Below, one piece after another: positions 1-8,126 of a stretch of 64,000 nucleotides of DNA. How positions within the stretch are numbered: the stretch's first letter is position 1; each line of letters begins with the position of its first letter. Under the pieces are notes generated by a model. The model did no database searches, was not told where the DNA came from, and saw only the letters and a list, made by a program, of their open reading frames with translations. The translations under genes were made by a program, and so were the position numbers. Source of the stretch: Flavobacterium dankookense (GTDB lineage Bacteria > Bacteroidota > Bacteroidia > Flavobacteriales > Flavobacteriaceae); the NCBI RefSeq assembly GCF_004362665.1, contig NZ_SNXR01000012.1:372001-436000 (forward strand). The letters are read 5' to 3'.

Positions 1-1564
1 TATTGGAAACATTACCCGAAATAATTCCCGAGAGAAAAAGAAAAACGCCTGCAATAGCAGCATGAAAAATAGCCGATGAAGTCACAGGTGATAAGTCATT
101 CAATAGTTTTGCTGATTTTTCAAAAGCTATGTTGTAATCCAGAAAATAATCGATGAGCCAAATTCCAGCTAATGAAACTGGAAATGCCATAAAAACATTG
201 CCTACAAAAGCAATAAACTGTGAGCGAAACAAACGAGCAAAAAGCTGGGCAAACGAGCTGTGTTTGTTTTCATTTTTTGACTGTTTTTTCATGCCGCTTT
301 CCAGCACATTGATTAAGGTAGAAGCTGTCATTGCAGGTTGTTTTGTCGCTAATGTGTAACCCATCAAATAGATGGCAATAAAACCTAGTGAATAATTTAA
401 ACTGTAATAAAACGCATGACCAAAAGCGCTGGTATCTATTTTTGAAAGCAATAATTTGAAAATACAAAGCAATCCAACAATAAATCCACCACCAACAGCT
501 GCTTTTAGCATCGAGAAATATTCCGATTTGCTTTCCGTGATGTAATGTTCGCCGGTTTTTGCAGTATGTTGTGTGATTTCGTACGATATCAATTGTGTAC
601 TTTCGTTGATTAATTGGCGAATGTTGTTTTTATAACAATTGTATTTAATCAATCGTAAAACCAATAGAATAGTGTTGTTTTTTTTATCCGTTTCTTTGTT
701 TACAACCAAGGATGAAATTAATACTTTAACTCGATGTAGTTGCTGTCTGATTCGGAGTAAACTTTGATTTACTTTTAATGAAATTCCAAATTTTGAACTG
801 TTGTTGAATGCTTTGTCCACATATTCTTCGCACTGTTTATGGAAAATCATTAACTGCTTGTAATTCATATCGTCAGAAACGACAAAGTGATTATCACTTG
901 ATTTTATTTTTTTATGAATGGCATGTAATTCGTTTTCAAAAGCTACAAAAGGACTTTCTAAATCATCGTATTCGGGCACCATTTTGATGACATCTATTTC
1001 CATTGCTCTTCCGCTCATGCGTTGGGAAATTATTCCCATAGCGTTCATTACTTCAGCGAGTACAGATTTTTCTTTTACGGATGTATAAATAGTTTCGAGC
1101 TCAATTATTTGGAATAATTGTTGCAATTCTTCAAACGGAATTCGGGCTATCCAAATGGGATCGGTGCTTTTGAAAAATACCTGATTGAGGACAAATTCTA
1201 GTGTGTCTTTTTCGGGTTGAAAAGGAAGCAGTTTTGCAATAATTCTTTTTTTGACTTCATAGATAAAATCCGAATCTCTCAGAATTCCAGTATCTGAAAG
1301 CATTCGGGTGAATTTTCTTTGATGTAAAACCTCTGATAAATACAGCTTTAAAGCATTCGATTTTTCGGGTGAAGAAATCAAGTACTCTAAAAGGGATTTT
1401 ATGGATATATGATTTCCCCCTTTTGGATTGACAGGACGATAGAATTGCACTAAATCTACTAAAAAAAGTAATTTATCATTGTATTGATATTCGTTTTGCT
1501 CAAAATAGAACGTAAACAAATCATCAATGGAAGCGATTAGTTTTTTGTTTCGATAAAAATGCAT
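1..1564 (-). CDS. Gcr-type (site-specific recombinase family) membrane protein, 5' part
   Basis: The frame is open from an ATG at 1564 to the window edge, giving about 521 residues of N-terminal sequence; the 3' end lies outside. I translated it by hand. The first 330 residues are soluble and mostly helical. Hydrophobic segments then follow near residues 343-365, 381-405, 445-470 and 495-518. The order of a long soluble half followed by several membrane segments, with the membrane part starting in a Gly-rich GGGFIVG stretch, matches the Gcr or 'site-specific recombinase' family (Pfam SpecificRecomb). That name is historical: no tyrosine- or serine-recombinase active site is visible, so a membrane function is more likely. 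It is divergent from the CYTH gene, 85 bp away. Confidence 0.7.
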   Translation of the reverse strand, partial: MHFYRNKKLIASIDDLFTFYFEQNEYQYNDKLLFLVDLVQFYRPVNPKGGNHISIKSLLEYLISSPEKSNALKLYLSEVLHQRKFTRMLSDTGILRDSDFIYEVKKRIIAKLLPFQPEKDTLEFVLNQVFFKSTDPIWIARIPFEELQQLFQIIELETIYTSVKEKSVLAEVMNAMGIISQRMSGRAMEIDVIKMVPEYDDLESPFVAFENELHAIHKKIKSSDNHFVVSDDMNYKQLMIFHKQCEEYVDKAFNNSSKFGISLKVNQSLLRIRQQLHRVKVLISSLVVNKETDKKNNTILLVLRLIKYNCYKNNIRQLINESTQLISYEITQHTAKTGEHYITESKSEYFSMLKAAVGGGFIVGLLCIFKLLLSKIDTSAFGHAFYYSLNYSLGFIAIYLMGYTLATKQPAMTASTLINVLESGMKKQSKNENKHSSFAQLFARLFRSQFIAFVGNVFMAFPVSLAGIWLIDYFLDYNIAFEKSAKLLNDLSPVTSSAIFHAAIAGVFLFLSGIISGNVSN

Positions 1565-1649
1565 GTTTAGGAATTTTGGCAATTAAGAATATCGTAAAAA
1601 TACAATTTCAAAGTTATATATTTCTTAACTTGCTCCTAAATATAAAAAA

Positions 1650-2117
1650 ATGATTGAAATTGAACGTAAGTTTCTAGTGTCTTCGAATGCTTTTGTAAAT
1701 CAAGCCTTTTCGAATAAACGAATTGTTCAGGCGTATATAAGTTCAAATCCTGAGCGAACGGTTCGGATAAGAATTAAAGGCGACAAAGGTTTTATTACCA
1801 TTAAAGGGAAAGGAAATGATAGTGGAACAACTCGATTGGAATGGGAACGTGAAATTAGTTTAGCAGATGCCGAATCGCTTTTGTCCATTTGCGAAAGCGG
1901 AACGATTGATAAAATTCGCTATGAAGTAAAAGTAGGTCATCATGTTTATGAAGTCGATATTTTTTCGGGAGAAAATGAAGGATTGGTTATGGCTGAAATA
2001 GAACTCGAGAATGAAAACGAAACCTTTGAAAAACCAGATTGGTTAGCCGAAGAAGTGACCAACGACGAACGCTATTACAACGCCTATTTGAGTAAAAAAC
2101 CTTTTACTACCTGGTAG
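1650..2117 (+). CDS. CYTH domain protein (triphosphate tunnel metalloenzyme)
   Basis: This 155-residue protein is a single CYTH domain. The diagnostic N-terminal ExExK signature is present as E3-I-E5-R-K7, followed by alternating charged strands with Arg/Lys/Glu pairs (RTVRIRIKGD, FITIKGKG, RLEWERE, EVDIF, GLVMAEIEL) as expected for the eight-stranded tunnel that binds triphosphate and divalent metal. Bacterial members are usually inorganic triphosphatases or related hydrolases; the adenylate cyclase label sometimes given to the family is not supported here. The stop codon directly abuts the stop codon of the convergent RlpA-like gene. Confidence 0.88.
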   Translation: MIEIERKFLVSSNAFVNQAFSNKRIVQAYISSNPERTVRIRIKGDKGFITIKGKGNDSGTTRLEWEREISLADAESLLSICESGTIDKIRYEVKVGHHVYEVDIFSGENEGLVMAEIELENENETFEKPDWLAEEVTNDERYYNAYLSKKPFTTW

Positions 2118-2669
2118 TTATTTTTCTTCTACTACTTCAAGGGTTACGAAAACTACTCCAGAGTTTTTGTTGTCGGCAATTTCCATAAAAGCTTTTTTTG
2201 TCAAATCGATTTCACGGACTTTTGAAAATGGTCCACGGTCAGTAATTTCAACAATAACGAATTTTCCATTGACTTCGTTGGTTACTTTTACTTTGGTTCC
2301 AAAAGGTAATTTTTTGTGTGCAGCAGTGTAAGCATTGTTGTCGAATTTTTTTCCACTTGCTGTTCTTCTTCCATGAAATTTTTGATGGTAATAAGATGCG
2401 TGTGCTTTTTTCTTTAATAGTTTGAAATTGAGATCTGCCAATGCATTTTTTGTGCTGTCAATTTCCTGAACAATGTTTTTAATTTTGAGTTTTGTAGTAT
2501 CAACTTTTGTTGAAGCTATTACTTTTAATTGTTCTTTGTTTTCTCTTGTGACAGTATTTTTTGTTGTTTTTTCTTTACTTTTTTCCTTTAGTTGTGCTTT
2601 TTTTTCCTGTCCTGAAATGGTTAGAACAGACAAACAAGTAAGCAATAGAATTATAAATTTCTGTGTCAT
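2118..2669 (-). CDS. rlpA: RlpA-like double-psi beta-barrel exported protein
   Basis: The 183-residue precursor has a signal peptide (residues 1-20, cut near SG-Q), a Lys/Glu-rich spacer (about 22-88) and a C-terminal double-psi beta-barrel (about 90-180). The barrel shows the RlpA hallmarks: ASYYHQKFHGRRTASG at 91-106, LPFGTKVKVT at 121-130, the conserved DRGPF at 144-148, and IDLTKKAF at 154-161. RlpA proteins bind denuded peptidoglycan, and some are lytic transglycosylases. No SPOR domain is present. The symbol rests on the domain only. The 5' flank carries the terminator of the upstream gene, so this is probably a single-gene transcript. Confidence 0.85.
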   Translation of the reverse strand: MTQKFIILLLTCLSVLTISGQEKKAQLKEKSKEKTTKNTVTRENKEQLKVIASTKVDTTKLKIKNIVQEIDSTKNALADLNFKLLKKKAHASYYHQKFHGRRTASGKKFDNNAYTAAHKKLPFGTKVKVTNEVNGKFVIVEITDRGPFSKVREIDLTKKAFMEIADNKNSGVVFVTLEVVEEK

Positions 2670-2717
2670 AAATCATTTTTTAAAGTGAAAGATACTTTGC
2701 AAAAACTATACCTCAGA

Positions 2718-2742
2718 TAAAAAAAGCCCTTTTCAGGACTTT
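2718..2742 (-). terminator. Rho-independent terminator after the four-helix membrane protein
   Basis: Read on the minus strand, AAAGTCCT-GAAA-AGGGCTTT forms an 8-bp stem with one mismatch and a GAAA tetraloop, followed by a T run. It lies just after the stop at 2749 and separates that gene from rlpA. Confidence 0.75.
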
Positions 2743-2748
2743 GTTTAT

Positions 2749-3177
2749 TTAGTTATTTAACCACAATTTCCATGGTATTCGACTTAAAATCAATACTAAA
2801 CCTAACCCGTAAAAAATAGTGATTGATTTAAATTTTGCCAAACTGTTTTCCGCTTTTTTATGTTTTGACCAACCTATTGTTATCAAAACGATAGCAATAA
2901 TATTGGTTAAAGGATGTTCTAGTGATGTCAATCGAAGTGCTGCATCTTTCATTTGACCTAATGAGTCTAAACCTAGTGGAGAAACAAAATACAACAGTAA
3001 TCCAACAACTAATTGAATGTGCGTTCCGATTAAACCAAACAAGGCAATTTTTCGGTCTTTTGCAGTGAATTCTTTTTTTGAAATTATTCCCAGAACGGCA
3101 TTAAAAACCGCAATAAGAAGTAATAAAAGTGCTAAATATGCCCAGCCAGAATGAAATTTTTGTATAAAAGTGTACAT
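2749..3177 (-). CDS. Four-helix integral membrane protein, function unknown
   Basis: The 142 residues form four hydrophobic segments (about 12-31, 44-66, 90-106 and 118-137) with short polar loops. His residues occur near helix ends (H9, H53, H87) and could be heme or metal ligands. This may explain why relatives are sometimes labelled cytochrome b-like, but no established heme motif is visible. The family is common in flavobacteria, to my knowledge without a demonstrated role. It is a monocistronic unit between two terminators. Confidence 0.6.
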   Translation of the reverse strand: MYTFIQKFHSGWAYLALLLLLIAVFNAVLGIISKKEFTAKDRKIALFGLIGTHIQLVVGLLLYFVSPLGLDSLGQMKDAALRLTSLEHPLTNIIAIVLITIGWSKHKKAENSLAKFKSITIFYGLGLVLILSRIPWKLWLNN

Positions 3178-3218
3178 AGGTTATTTTTTAAGAATAACAA
3201 ATATAGCGAAAAGGCATA

Positions 3219-3248
3219 AAAAAACGACAACCTTGGTTGCCGTTTTTT
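3219..3248 (-). terminator. Rho-independent terminator of pgi
   Basis: The minus strand reads AAAAAACGG-C-AACC..GGTTG-T-CGTTTTTT: a stem of about 11 bp with one mismatch and a long T run, placed 6 bp after the pgi stop codon. Confidence 0.8.
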
Positions 3249-3253
3249 ATAGT

Positions 3254-4897
3254 TTATTTATTTTTTAGGAAGTGTTTAAGTAAAAATTCAGTGGAAGAAT
3301 CGTGTTGATTTACTGATTTTGAATTGATTTCGTCCAAAATAGAGTTGGCTAATTGTTTCCCTAATTCAACACCCCATTGATCATAGCTAAAAATGTTCCA
3401 AATAACACCTTGTACAAAGATTTTGTGTTCATATAAAGCCACTAACGAACCCAAAGATTTTGGTGTAAGTTTATCAATTAAAATGGTATTTGTTGGTTTA
3501 TTTCCGCTGAAAACTTTGAAAGGTAAAAGGAAATCTGCTTTTTCGCCAGTAACATTTTGTTTTTCAAATTCGGCTTTTACTTGTGACTCGGTTTTTCCGT
3601 TTAATAACGCTTCGGTTTGTGCAAAAAAGTTAGACATCAATTTGTCATGATGGTCTTGATTGCCATACAAAGGTTTCACAAATCCAATAAAATCGGTTGG
3701 AATAAGCTTTGTTCCTTGATGAATTAATTGGAAAAAAGCGTGTTGCGAATTAGTTCCTGGTTCGCCCCAAATAATCGTTCCCGTTTGATAATTTATCGGT
3801 TTTCCGTCGCGAGCTATACTTTTTCCGTTGCTTTCCATAATTCCTTGTTGAAGATATGGTGCTAACTTTTGTAAATATTGAGTGTAAGGAATTAAAGCTT
3901 CGCTTTCAGCTCCAAAAAAGTTGTTGTACCAAATGCTAAGTAATGCTAAAACGACAGGAATATTTTCTTCAAATTCGGCTGTTTTGAAATGATTGTCCAT
4001 TTCATTTGCACCTTTTAATAATTCATCAAAGTTATCAAAACCAACCGCTAACGCAATGGATAAACCAACGGCACTCCAAAGTGAAAATCGTCCACCAACC
4101 CAATCCCACATTGGAAAAACATTGGCTGGATTTATGCCAAATTCGGTTACTTTTTGAATATTCGTAGAAACAGCAACAAAGTGTTTGGCTACATCATCTT
4201 GGGATGCCGATTTTAAGAACCAAGCACGAATAGTTTCAGCGTTAGATAACGTTTCTTGTGTGGTAAACGTTTTCGAAGCCACTACAAAAAGCGTCGTTTC
4301 TGGGTTTAGTTTTTTGATTATTTCGTTCACGTGATCGCCATCCACATTAGATACAAAATGAACTGTTAAGTGGTTTTTATAAAATTGTAACGCTTCCACA
4401 ACCATAGCTGGACCAAGGTCTGAACCACCAATTCCAATATTTACCACATCAGTAAATGTTTTCCCAGTAAACCCTTTTCTTGTTCCTGAAATTATTTCTT
4501 CAGTGAATTTTTTGATGTTATTTTTTACTTCAAAAACATCTGGAATTACATTTTTTCCATCCACTAAAACCGTTGCTGTTTCTGGCGAACGCAAAGCGGT
4601 GTGAAGTACAGCTCTGTTTTCGGTCTGATTGATTGTATCGCCATCAAAATAGCTTGTAATTGCTTGTTTTAGATTGGTTTCTCTTGCTAATTCTTGAAGT
4701 AATTGTATCGTTTCAGGTGTAATTCTGTTTTTGGAATAGTCGATCAAGAAATCATTCCATTGAATGTGAAATTTTTCAGTTCTTGAGGAGTCGTTAGTAA
4801 ACATTTCCTTCATGGAAACATTTTTTAATTGCTCGTAATGTTGATTTAGTTTTTCCCAAGCAGGTGTTTGCGTTGGATTAATAGTTTGTAAAGCCAT
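3254..4897 (-). CDS. pgi: Glucose-6-phosphate isomerase
   Basis: At 547 residues it has the full length of classical two-SIS-domain phosphoglucose isomerases, which interconvert glucose 6-phosphate and fructose 6-phosphate in the cytosol. Family signatures are clear: [18 protein letters not shown] (phosphate loop of the first SIS domain), [29 protein letters not shown], the catalytic-region [29 protein letters not shown] (signature 2 with the catalytic His), and the C-terminal WGVELGK lysine motif. The [10 protein letters not shown] start is natural for the family. Upstream lies a promoter-like -7/-33 pair. It stands alone between terminator and promoter. Confidence 0.97.
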   Translation of the reverse strand: MALQTINPTQTPAWEKLNQHYEQLKNVSMKEMFTNDSSRTEKFHIQWNDFLIDYSKNRITPETIQLLQELARETNLKQAITSYFDGDTINQTENRAVLHTALRSPETATVLVDGKNVIPDVFEVKNNIKKFTEEIISGTRKGFTGKTFTDVVNIGIGGSDLGPAMVVEALQFYKNHLTVHFVSNVDGDHVNEIIKKLNPETTLFVVASKTFTTQETLSNAETIRAWFLKSASQDDVAKHFVAVSTNIQKVTEFGINPANVFPMWDWVGGRFSLWSAVGLSIALAVGFDNFDELLKGANEMDNHFKTAEFEENIPVVLALLSIWYNNFFGAESEALIPYTQYLQKLAPYLQQGIMESNGKSIARDGKPINYQTGTIIWGEPGTNSQHAFFQLIHQGTKLIPTDFIGFVKPLYGNQDHHDKLMSNFFAQTEALLNGKTESQVKAEFEKQNVTGEKADFLLPFKVFSGNKPTNTILIDKLTPKSLGSLVALYEHKIFVQGVIWNIFSYDQWGVELGKQLANSILDEINSKSVNQHDSSTEFLLKHFLKNK

Positions 4898-4923
4898 TTG
4901 TCATAAATTGAATGCCAAATTTA

Positions 4924-4952
4924 CAAATATCATTGGGATAAATGGTATGCAA
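4924..4952 (-). promoter_or_regulatory. Candidate pgi promoter
   Basis: On the minus strand TTG (4950-4952) is followed after 18 bp by GATATTTG (4924-4931), a 7/8 match to the Bacteroidota -7 consensus TAnnTTTG. A second element, TAAATTTG (4916-4923), overlaps just downstream but lacks a well-placed -33. The ATG is at 4897. Confidence 0.4.
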
Positions 4953-4988
4953 TTTTTACGCTAACGTTGTAGTTGAGAAAAAGTAAAG

Positions 4989-6227
4989 TTATTTTTTAGA
5001 ATTTGAGGTTGCAACACTGTCTAATTCACGTTTTAGCGGTTGCATGTATTCCATATATTTTTGTTTGTAGCGAGAATCCATAGGAGTAGAATTGGGCAAT
5101 TTTAAACGCAATGCATCTACTTGAACACCATTTTTCCAAAAACGATAACAAACGTGTGGTCCAGTGGCTAAACCTGTACTTCCAACTTTTCCAATCACTT
5201 GACCTTGTGTAACTCTTTGTCCTCGTTTGACCAAGATTTTTGACATGTGAAGGTATTGCGTTGCGTAGGTTCTGTCATGTTTTACTTTAACAAAATTTCC
5301 GTTTCCAGTAGTGAAACCTGCTTGTTCTACAACACCTGCAGCGGTTGACATAATTGGTGTTCCGGTTGGTGCAGCATAATCGGTTCCGTTGTGCGCTTTC
5401 CATCTTTTTTGTACGGGATGAAACCTGTTTTTTGTATATCGAGATGTAATATTGATGAATTTTAACGGTGCTTTTAGGAAAAAGTTTTTAAGTGTTTTTC
5501 CTTCTTCGTCGTAGTATTCTTGTTTTTTTGAATTTTCATCAGGTTTGAACGGAAAAGCATAGATTTTTTTGCCTTTGTATTCAAAAAATGAAGCTTTTAA
5601 ACTGTCTACACCATCGTAAACTGTATCATTGATAAATCTTTCGGTAAATTTTAGCGCAAATTCATCTCCTTTTTTAAGTTTGAAGAAGTCAATCGACCAC
5701 GCATAAATTTTGGCAATTCTTGGTGCTAACGAAGGATCAACTTTTAAGTTTTGCAGCGTTTCCGATAATGAACCATTTAATCTTCCTGCAATAGTTCTCG
5801 TTTTAAATGTTACAGGTCGAGTTTTTTTATGAGCTTGAATTGTATCTCTAAGATCGATAACATAATAGCTCAACTTATCAGGTTGGTATATGAAATATTG
5901 AATTTTGTGTTTTCGGTCTTTTGTTCTAAGAATGGTATATGGTTTTCCTTTTCTAACGGTTCGAACATCAAAAGTGTCTTTGACCTTGGCAACTACGTCA
6001 AAAACTTCATTGCCGTTGAGGTTTTGTTTATCGATGATGCTTCCAAAAGTATCGCCAGATTTTATAGTGTCGTTTACTACGTTAAATTCGTTGAGGTTGA
6101 AGCCAAAATCAATTACTTTAGGTTTTGGATTTTCTACAACGTATTCTTCCTCTTTTGTTTTTTCACAAGAAATCACAAAAAAGAAGAGCGGTAAAAGGAA
6201 TAGTATTTTTTGAAGGAATTTTGACAT
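4989..6227 (-). CDS. M23-family peptidoglycan endopeptidase lipoprotein with HxC active-site variant
   Basis: The 412-residue precursor begins with a lipoprotein signal whose lipobox VIS-C places the lipidated Cys at 21. An OapA/LysM-like segment (about 50-90, with KSGDTFGSI) and a central region precede a C-terminal LytM/M23 domain (about 260-385). Catalytic positions are H279 and D283 (HNGTD), H327 (YLHMS) and H358 in GPHVC. Residue 360, normally the second His of the zinc-binding HxH motif, is Cys. The protein likely cuts peptide crosslinks in the periplasm, although the metal site is altered. It starts 9 bp after the tryptophan dioxygenase gene and is last in that operon. Confidence 0.88.
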   Translation of the reverse strand: MSKFLQKILFLLPLFFFVISCEKTKEEEYVVENPKPKVIDFGFNLNEFNVVNDTIKSGDTFGSIIDKQNLNGNEVFDVVAKVKDTFDVRTVRKGKPYTILRTKDRKHKIQYFIYQPDKLSYYVIDLRDTIQAHKKTRPVTFKTRTIAGRLNGSLSETLQNLKVDPSLAPRIAKIYAWSIDFFKLKKGDEFALKFTERFINDTVYDGVDSLKASFFEYKGKKIYAFPFKPDENSKKQEYYDEEGKTLKNFFLKAPLKFINITSRYTKNRFHPVQKRWKAHNGTDYAAPTGTPIMSTAAGVVEQAGFTTGNGNFVKVKHDRTYATQYLHMSKILVKRGQRVTQGQVIGKVGSTGLATGPHVCYRFWKNGVQVDALRLKLPNSTPMDSRYKQKYMEYMQPLKRELDSVATSNSKK

Positions 6228-6236
6228 TGTTAGATT

Positions 6237-7172
6237 TTATAGTCCTTCGCCCCAATTTTTTAATTCGTCTTCACTCCAAAGTTCTGGGAAGAATATTCTT
6301 CGTTGGTATTTTGGATGCATGTATTTTTTCCAATCGCTTCCGCCAGTTGCTTCGCCAGAACCTTGACCGCTTTCAATGTATTTTTTGGCAGCATTCAAAT
6401 GTCCCATAACCCAAGTTACGTTAACGGTGTAATCATAATGACGCATTGCTTTTACTAATTCTAAATCTTTTTGGTCTTCTAAAGGAAGTTGTTTGAATTT
6501 TTGCCAAATGTTTATCGTATTGTATTCTTCCATGTAGCGAAGAAACTCTTGGCGGTATTTTTTCTCAAAGTTTACCAATAATGTGCTTTTTTCGCCTGTG
6601 TGATAATCTTTTCCTGCAGCTTGCCAATAAAGGTGTTCAAAAGCATGAGAATAAGGCGTGTTTCTGTCAATTGATGCTCTAAATCGGTAGTCGATTAGGT
6701 TAATCAAATCAGTTGACGAGAATTCAATCATTCTATATTGTGCGCTTTGAAAACCACTTGCTGGAGTTAAAGTATTTCGGAATTTCATATATTGTTCCAC
6801 TTCCATTCCGTCGCGCATGATGTCAAATGAAGTAGTCAACATATCAAAATAGCGACTAATTCTTCGTAGTTTTTCAGTAAAATACCCAGTTTCAGGTTTA
6901 TCTTTATGACACAACTGGTCAATTTCCCAAAGTATCATTTTGAACAATAATTCGTTGACTTGATGATACATAATAAAAACCATTTCGTCGGGTAAAACGG
7001 TTCTTTGGGTTTGAAGATTTAGTAACGCATCAGTTTGGATATAATCCCAATAGGTTATTGGTTTTGACCAAAGTAATCCTTCGAGATGCGTTTCGGTTTT
7101 TTGGTTTATGGCTTCAAATTTTTGTTCTAAAGCTTCTAATATGGTTTCGTTTTGGTTGGTTAGGTTGCTCAT
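6237..7172 (-). CDS. kynA: Tryptophan 2,3-dioxygenase
   Basis: The 311 residues match the all-helical heme enzyme that opens the indole ring of tryptophan to N-formylkynurenine. Recognisable segments are MVFIMYHQVNELLFKMILWE (substrate and heme pocket), SFDIMRDGMEVEQYMKFRN, TPASGFQSAQYRMIEF (with the flexible TPASGF loop), the middle SHAFEHLYWQ region, and the C-terminal helix holding the proximal His (MGHLNAAKKYI). The STGG-like loop appears as GEATGGSDWKKY. Its start overlaps the DUF3108 stop by 3 bases, implying translational coupling. Other kynurenine-pathway genes are not in the window; the nearest related functions are hppD and hmgA, 13 kb away. Confidence 0.93.
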   Translation of the reverse strand: MSNLTNQNETILEALEQKFEAINQKTETHLEGLLWSKPITYWDYIQTDALLNLQTQRTVLPDEMVFIMYHQVNELLFKMILWEIDQLCHKDKPETGYFTEKLRRISRYFDMLTTSFDIMRDGMEVEQYMKFRNTLTPASGFQSAQYRMIEFSSTDLINLIDYRFRASIDRNTPYSHAFEHLYWQAAGKDYHTGEKSTLLVNFEKKYRQEFLRYMEEYNTINIWQKFKQLPLEDQKDLELVKAMRHYDYTVNVTWVMGHLNAAKKYIESGQGSGEATGGSDWKKYMHPKYQRRIFFPELWSEDELKNWGEGL

Positions 7173-7948
7173 TTCTTTTTTACTTTGACCATAAAAGGAT
7201 TTTTGAGGCCTTTAAAACCGTCTAAATCGGCTTTTAAAGAACCAACTGCCAAACTGGCTTTAATCCTTAAAGGTAATTTGTTTTCATCATCTGAAATCCA
7301 AACGGTTAGACTTTCTTCTTCTTTAAAAACTCTACCAGATTGTACTAAAGGTCTAAAAATCATTGTTGAAACGGTTCCAAATTTAGTTTTTAAATCTTCT
7401 CTACCGATGAATTTTAACTTAAACTTAAAAACTTCATCATCAAAAAACATATCAACAATAACAGATTCTCCAACTTTTAGTTTGTCAATATTAGGATGAT
7501 TTCTAAGAAAATAAAAGGTTGACAATATGTCTTGAACATTCTCTGTAACTGGAAATGTTTTTTCTGTTTTCTTTTTATAATCTTTTACTAGAACTTTGTT
7601 GTTGTCTTGATTGAAAAAACCTTCTTGATTTTTAGTATAACCGCCTTCGTCAATTTTTCTAACAAATTGATATGGTTTATTTGTGACTTTGTCAAAATAG
7701 CTTTCGTAAGTGTCATCTACTTTGAAAAAAAAGCGCGACATTCCAACGGTATATCCTTTCCCGATAGTATGATATACTTTTTTATTGTCTTTTACACCTT
7801 CTTTAACTTCAAGAGTAGCATATCCAGCATTGATAAAACCGTAATGAATTCGGAATTTGAACCATTCGCCAACATCATAGGCAACTGGTTTTTGCGTATT
7901 GAAACTTACAGCTATAAAAAACAATAGTAAAACGATAACTTTTTTCAT
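7169..7948 (-). CDS. DUF3108 exported protein
   Basis: The 259-residue precursor has a signal peptide (about 1-18) followed by a DUF3108 domain. It opens with the typical YDVGEWFKFRIHYGFINAG and runs as antiparallel strands to a C-terminal LDGFKGLKNPF. Members are periplasmic or outer-membrane beta-rich proteins of unknown biochemical role. It is the first gene of the coupled operon with tryptophan dioxygenase and the M23 lipoprotein, so an envelope or heme-handling partner role is possible but unproven. Its upstream side holds the terminator of the next gene and a 40-codon ORF that overlaps its ATG. Confidence 0.82.
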   Translation of the reverse strand: MKKVIVLLLFFIAVSFNTQKPVAYDVGEWFKFRIHYGFINAGYATLEVKEGVKDNKKVYHTIGKGYTVGMSRFFFKVDDTYESYFDKVTNKPYQFVRKIDEGGYTKNQEGFFNQDNNKVLVKDYKKKTEKTFPVTENVQDILSTFYFLRNHPNIDKLKVGESVIVDMFFDDEVFKFKLKFIGREDLKTKFGTVSTMIFRPLVQSGRVFKEEESLTVWISDDENKLPLRIKASLAVGSLKADLDGFKGLKNPFMVKVKKK

Positions 7949-8075
7949 TTAATTTTGATTTTTTTCATTGTAAGTACAATTTCCGTTCCAAAAGTATTAA
8001 AACTAAAAATCGTATCAAAAGGAATAGTAGTCTTTTTGACTGAAATCCATTCAGTAAAGTTACTCATTAAAACGA

Positions 8076-8104
8076 TAAAACCTCTGAAACATCCAGAGGT
8101 TTTA
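8076..8104 (-). terminator. Terminator of the type A T9SS cargo gene
   Basis: An 11-bp perfect inverted repeat (TAAAACCTCTG / CAGAGGTTTTA) with a 7-base loop lies 22 bp after the stop at 8127. The stem is symmetric, so it could also stop transcription in the other direction. Confidence 0.8.
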
Positions 8105-8126
8105 TGATAATTTTATAATAGTCAAA

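Noticed and set aside
1..1564. Recombinase function for the partial first gene
   Set aside because: The family name suggests site-specific recombination, but no tyrosine- or serine-recombinase active site is visible and the C-terminal half is membrane-spanning.
2749..3177. Ribosomal protein or cytochrome b assignment
   Set aside because: The four-helix sequence has no ribosomal fold, and the His residues are not in an established heme pattern.
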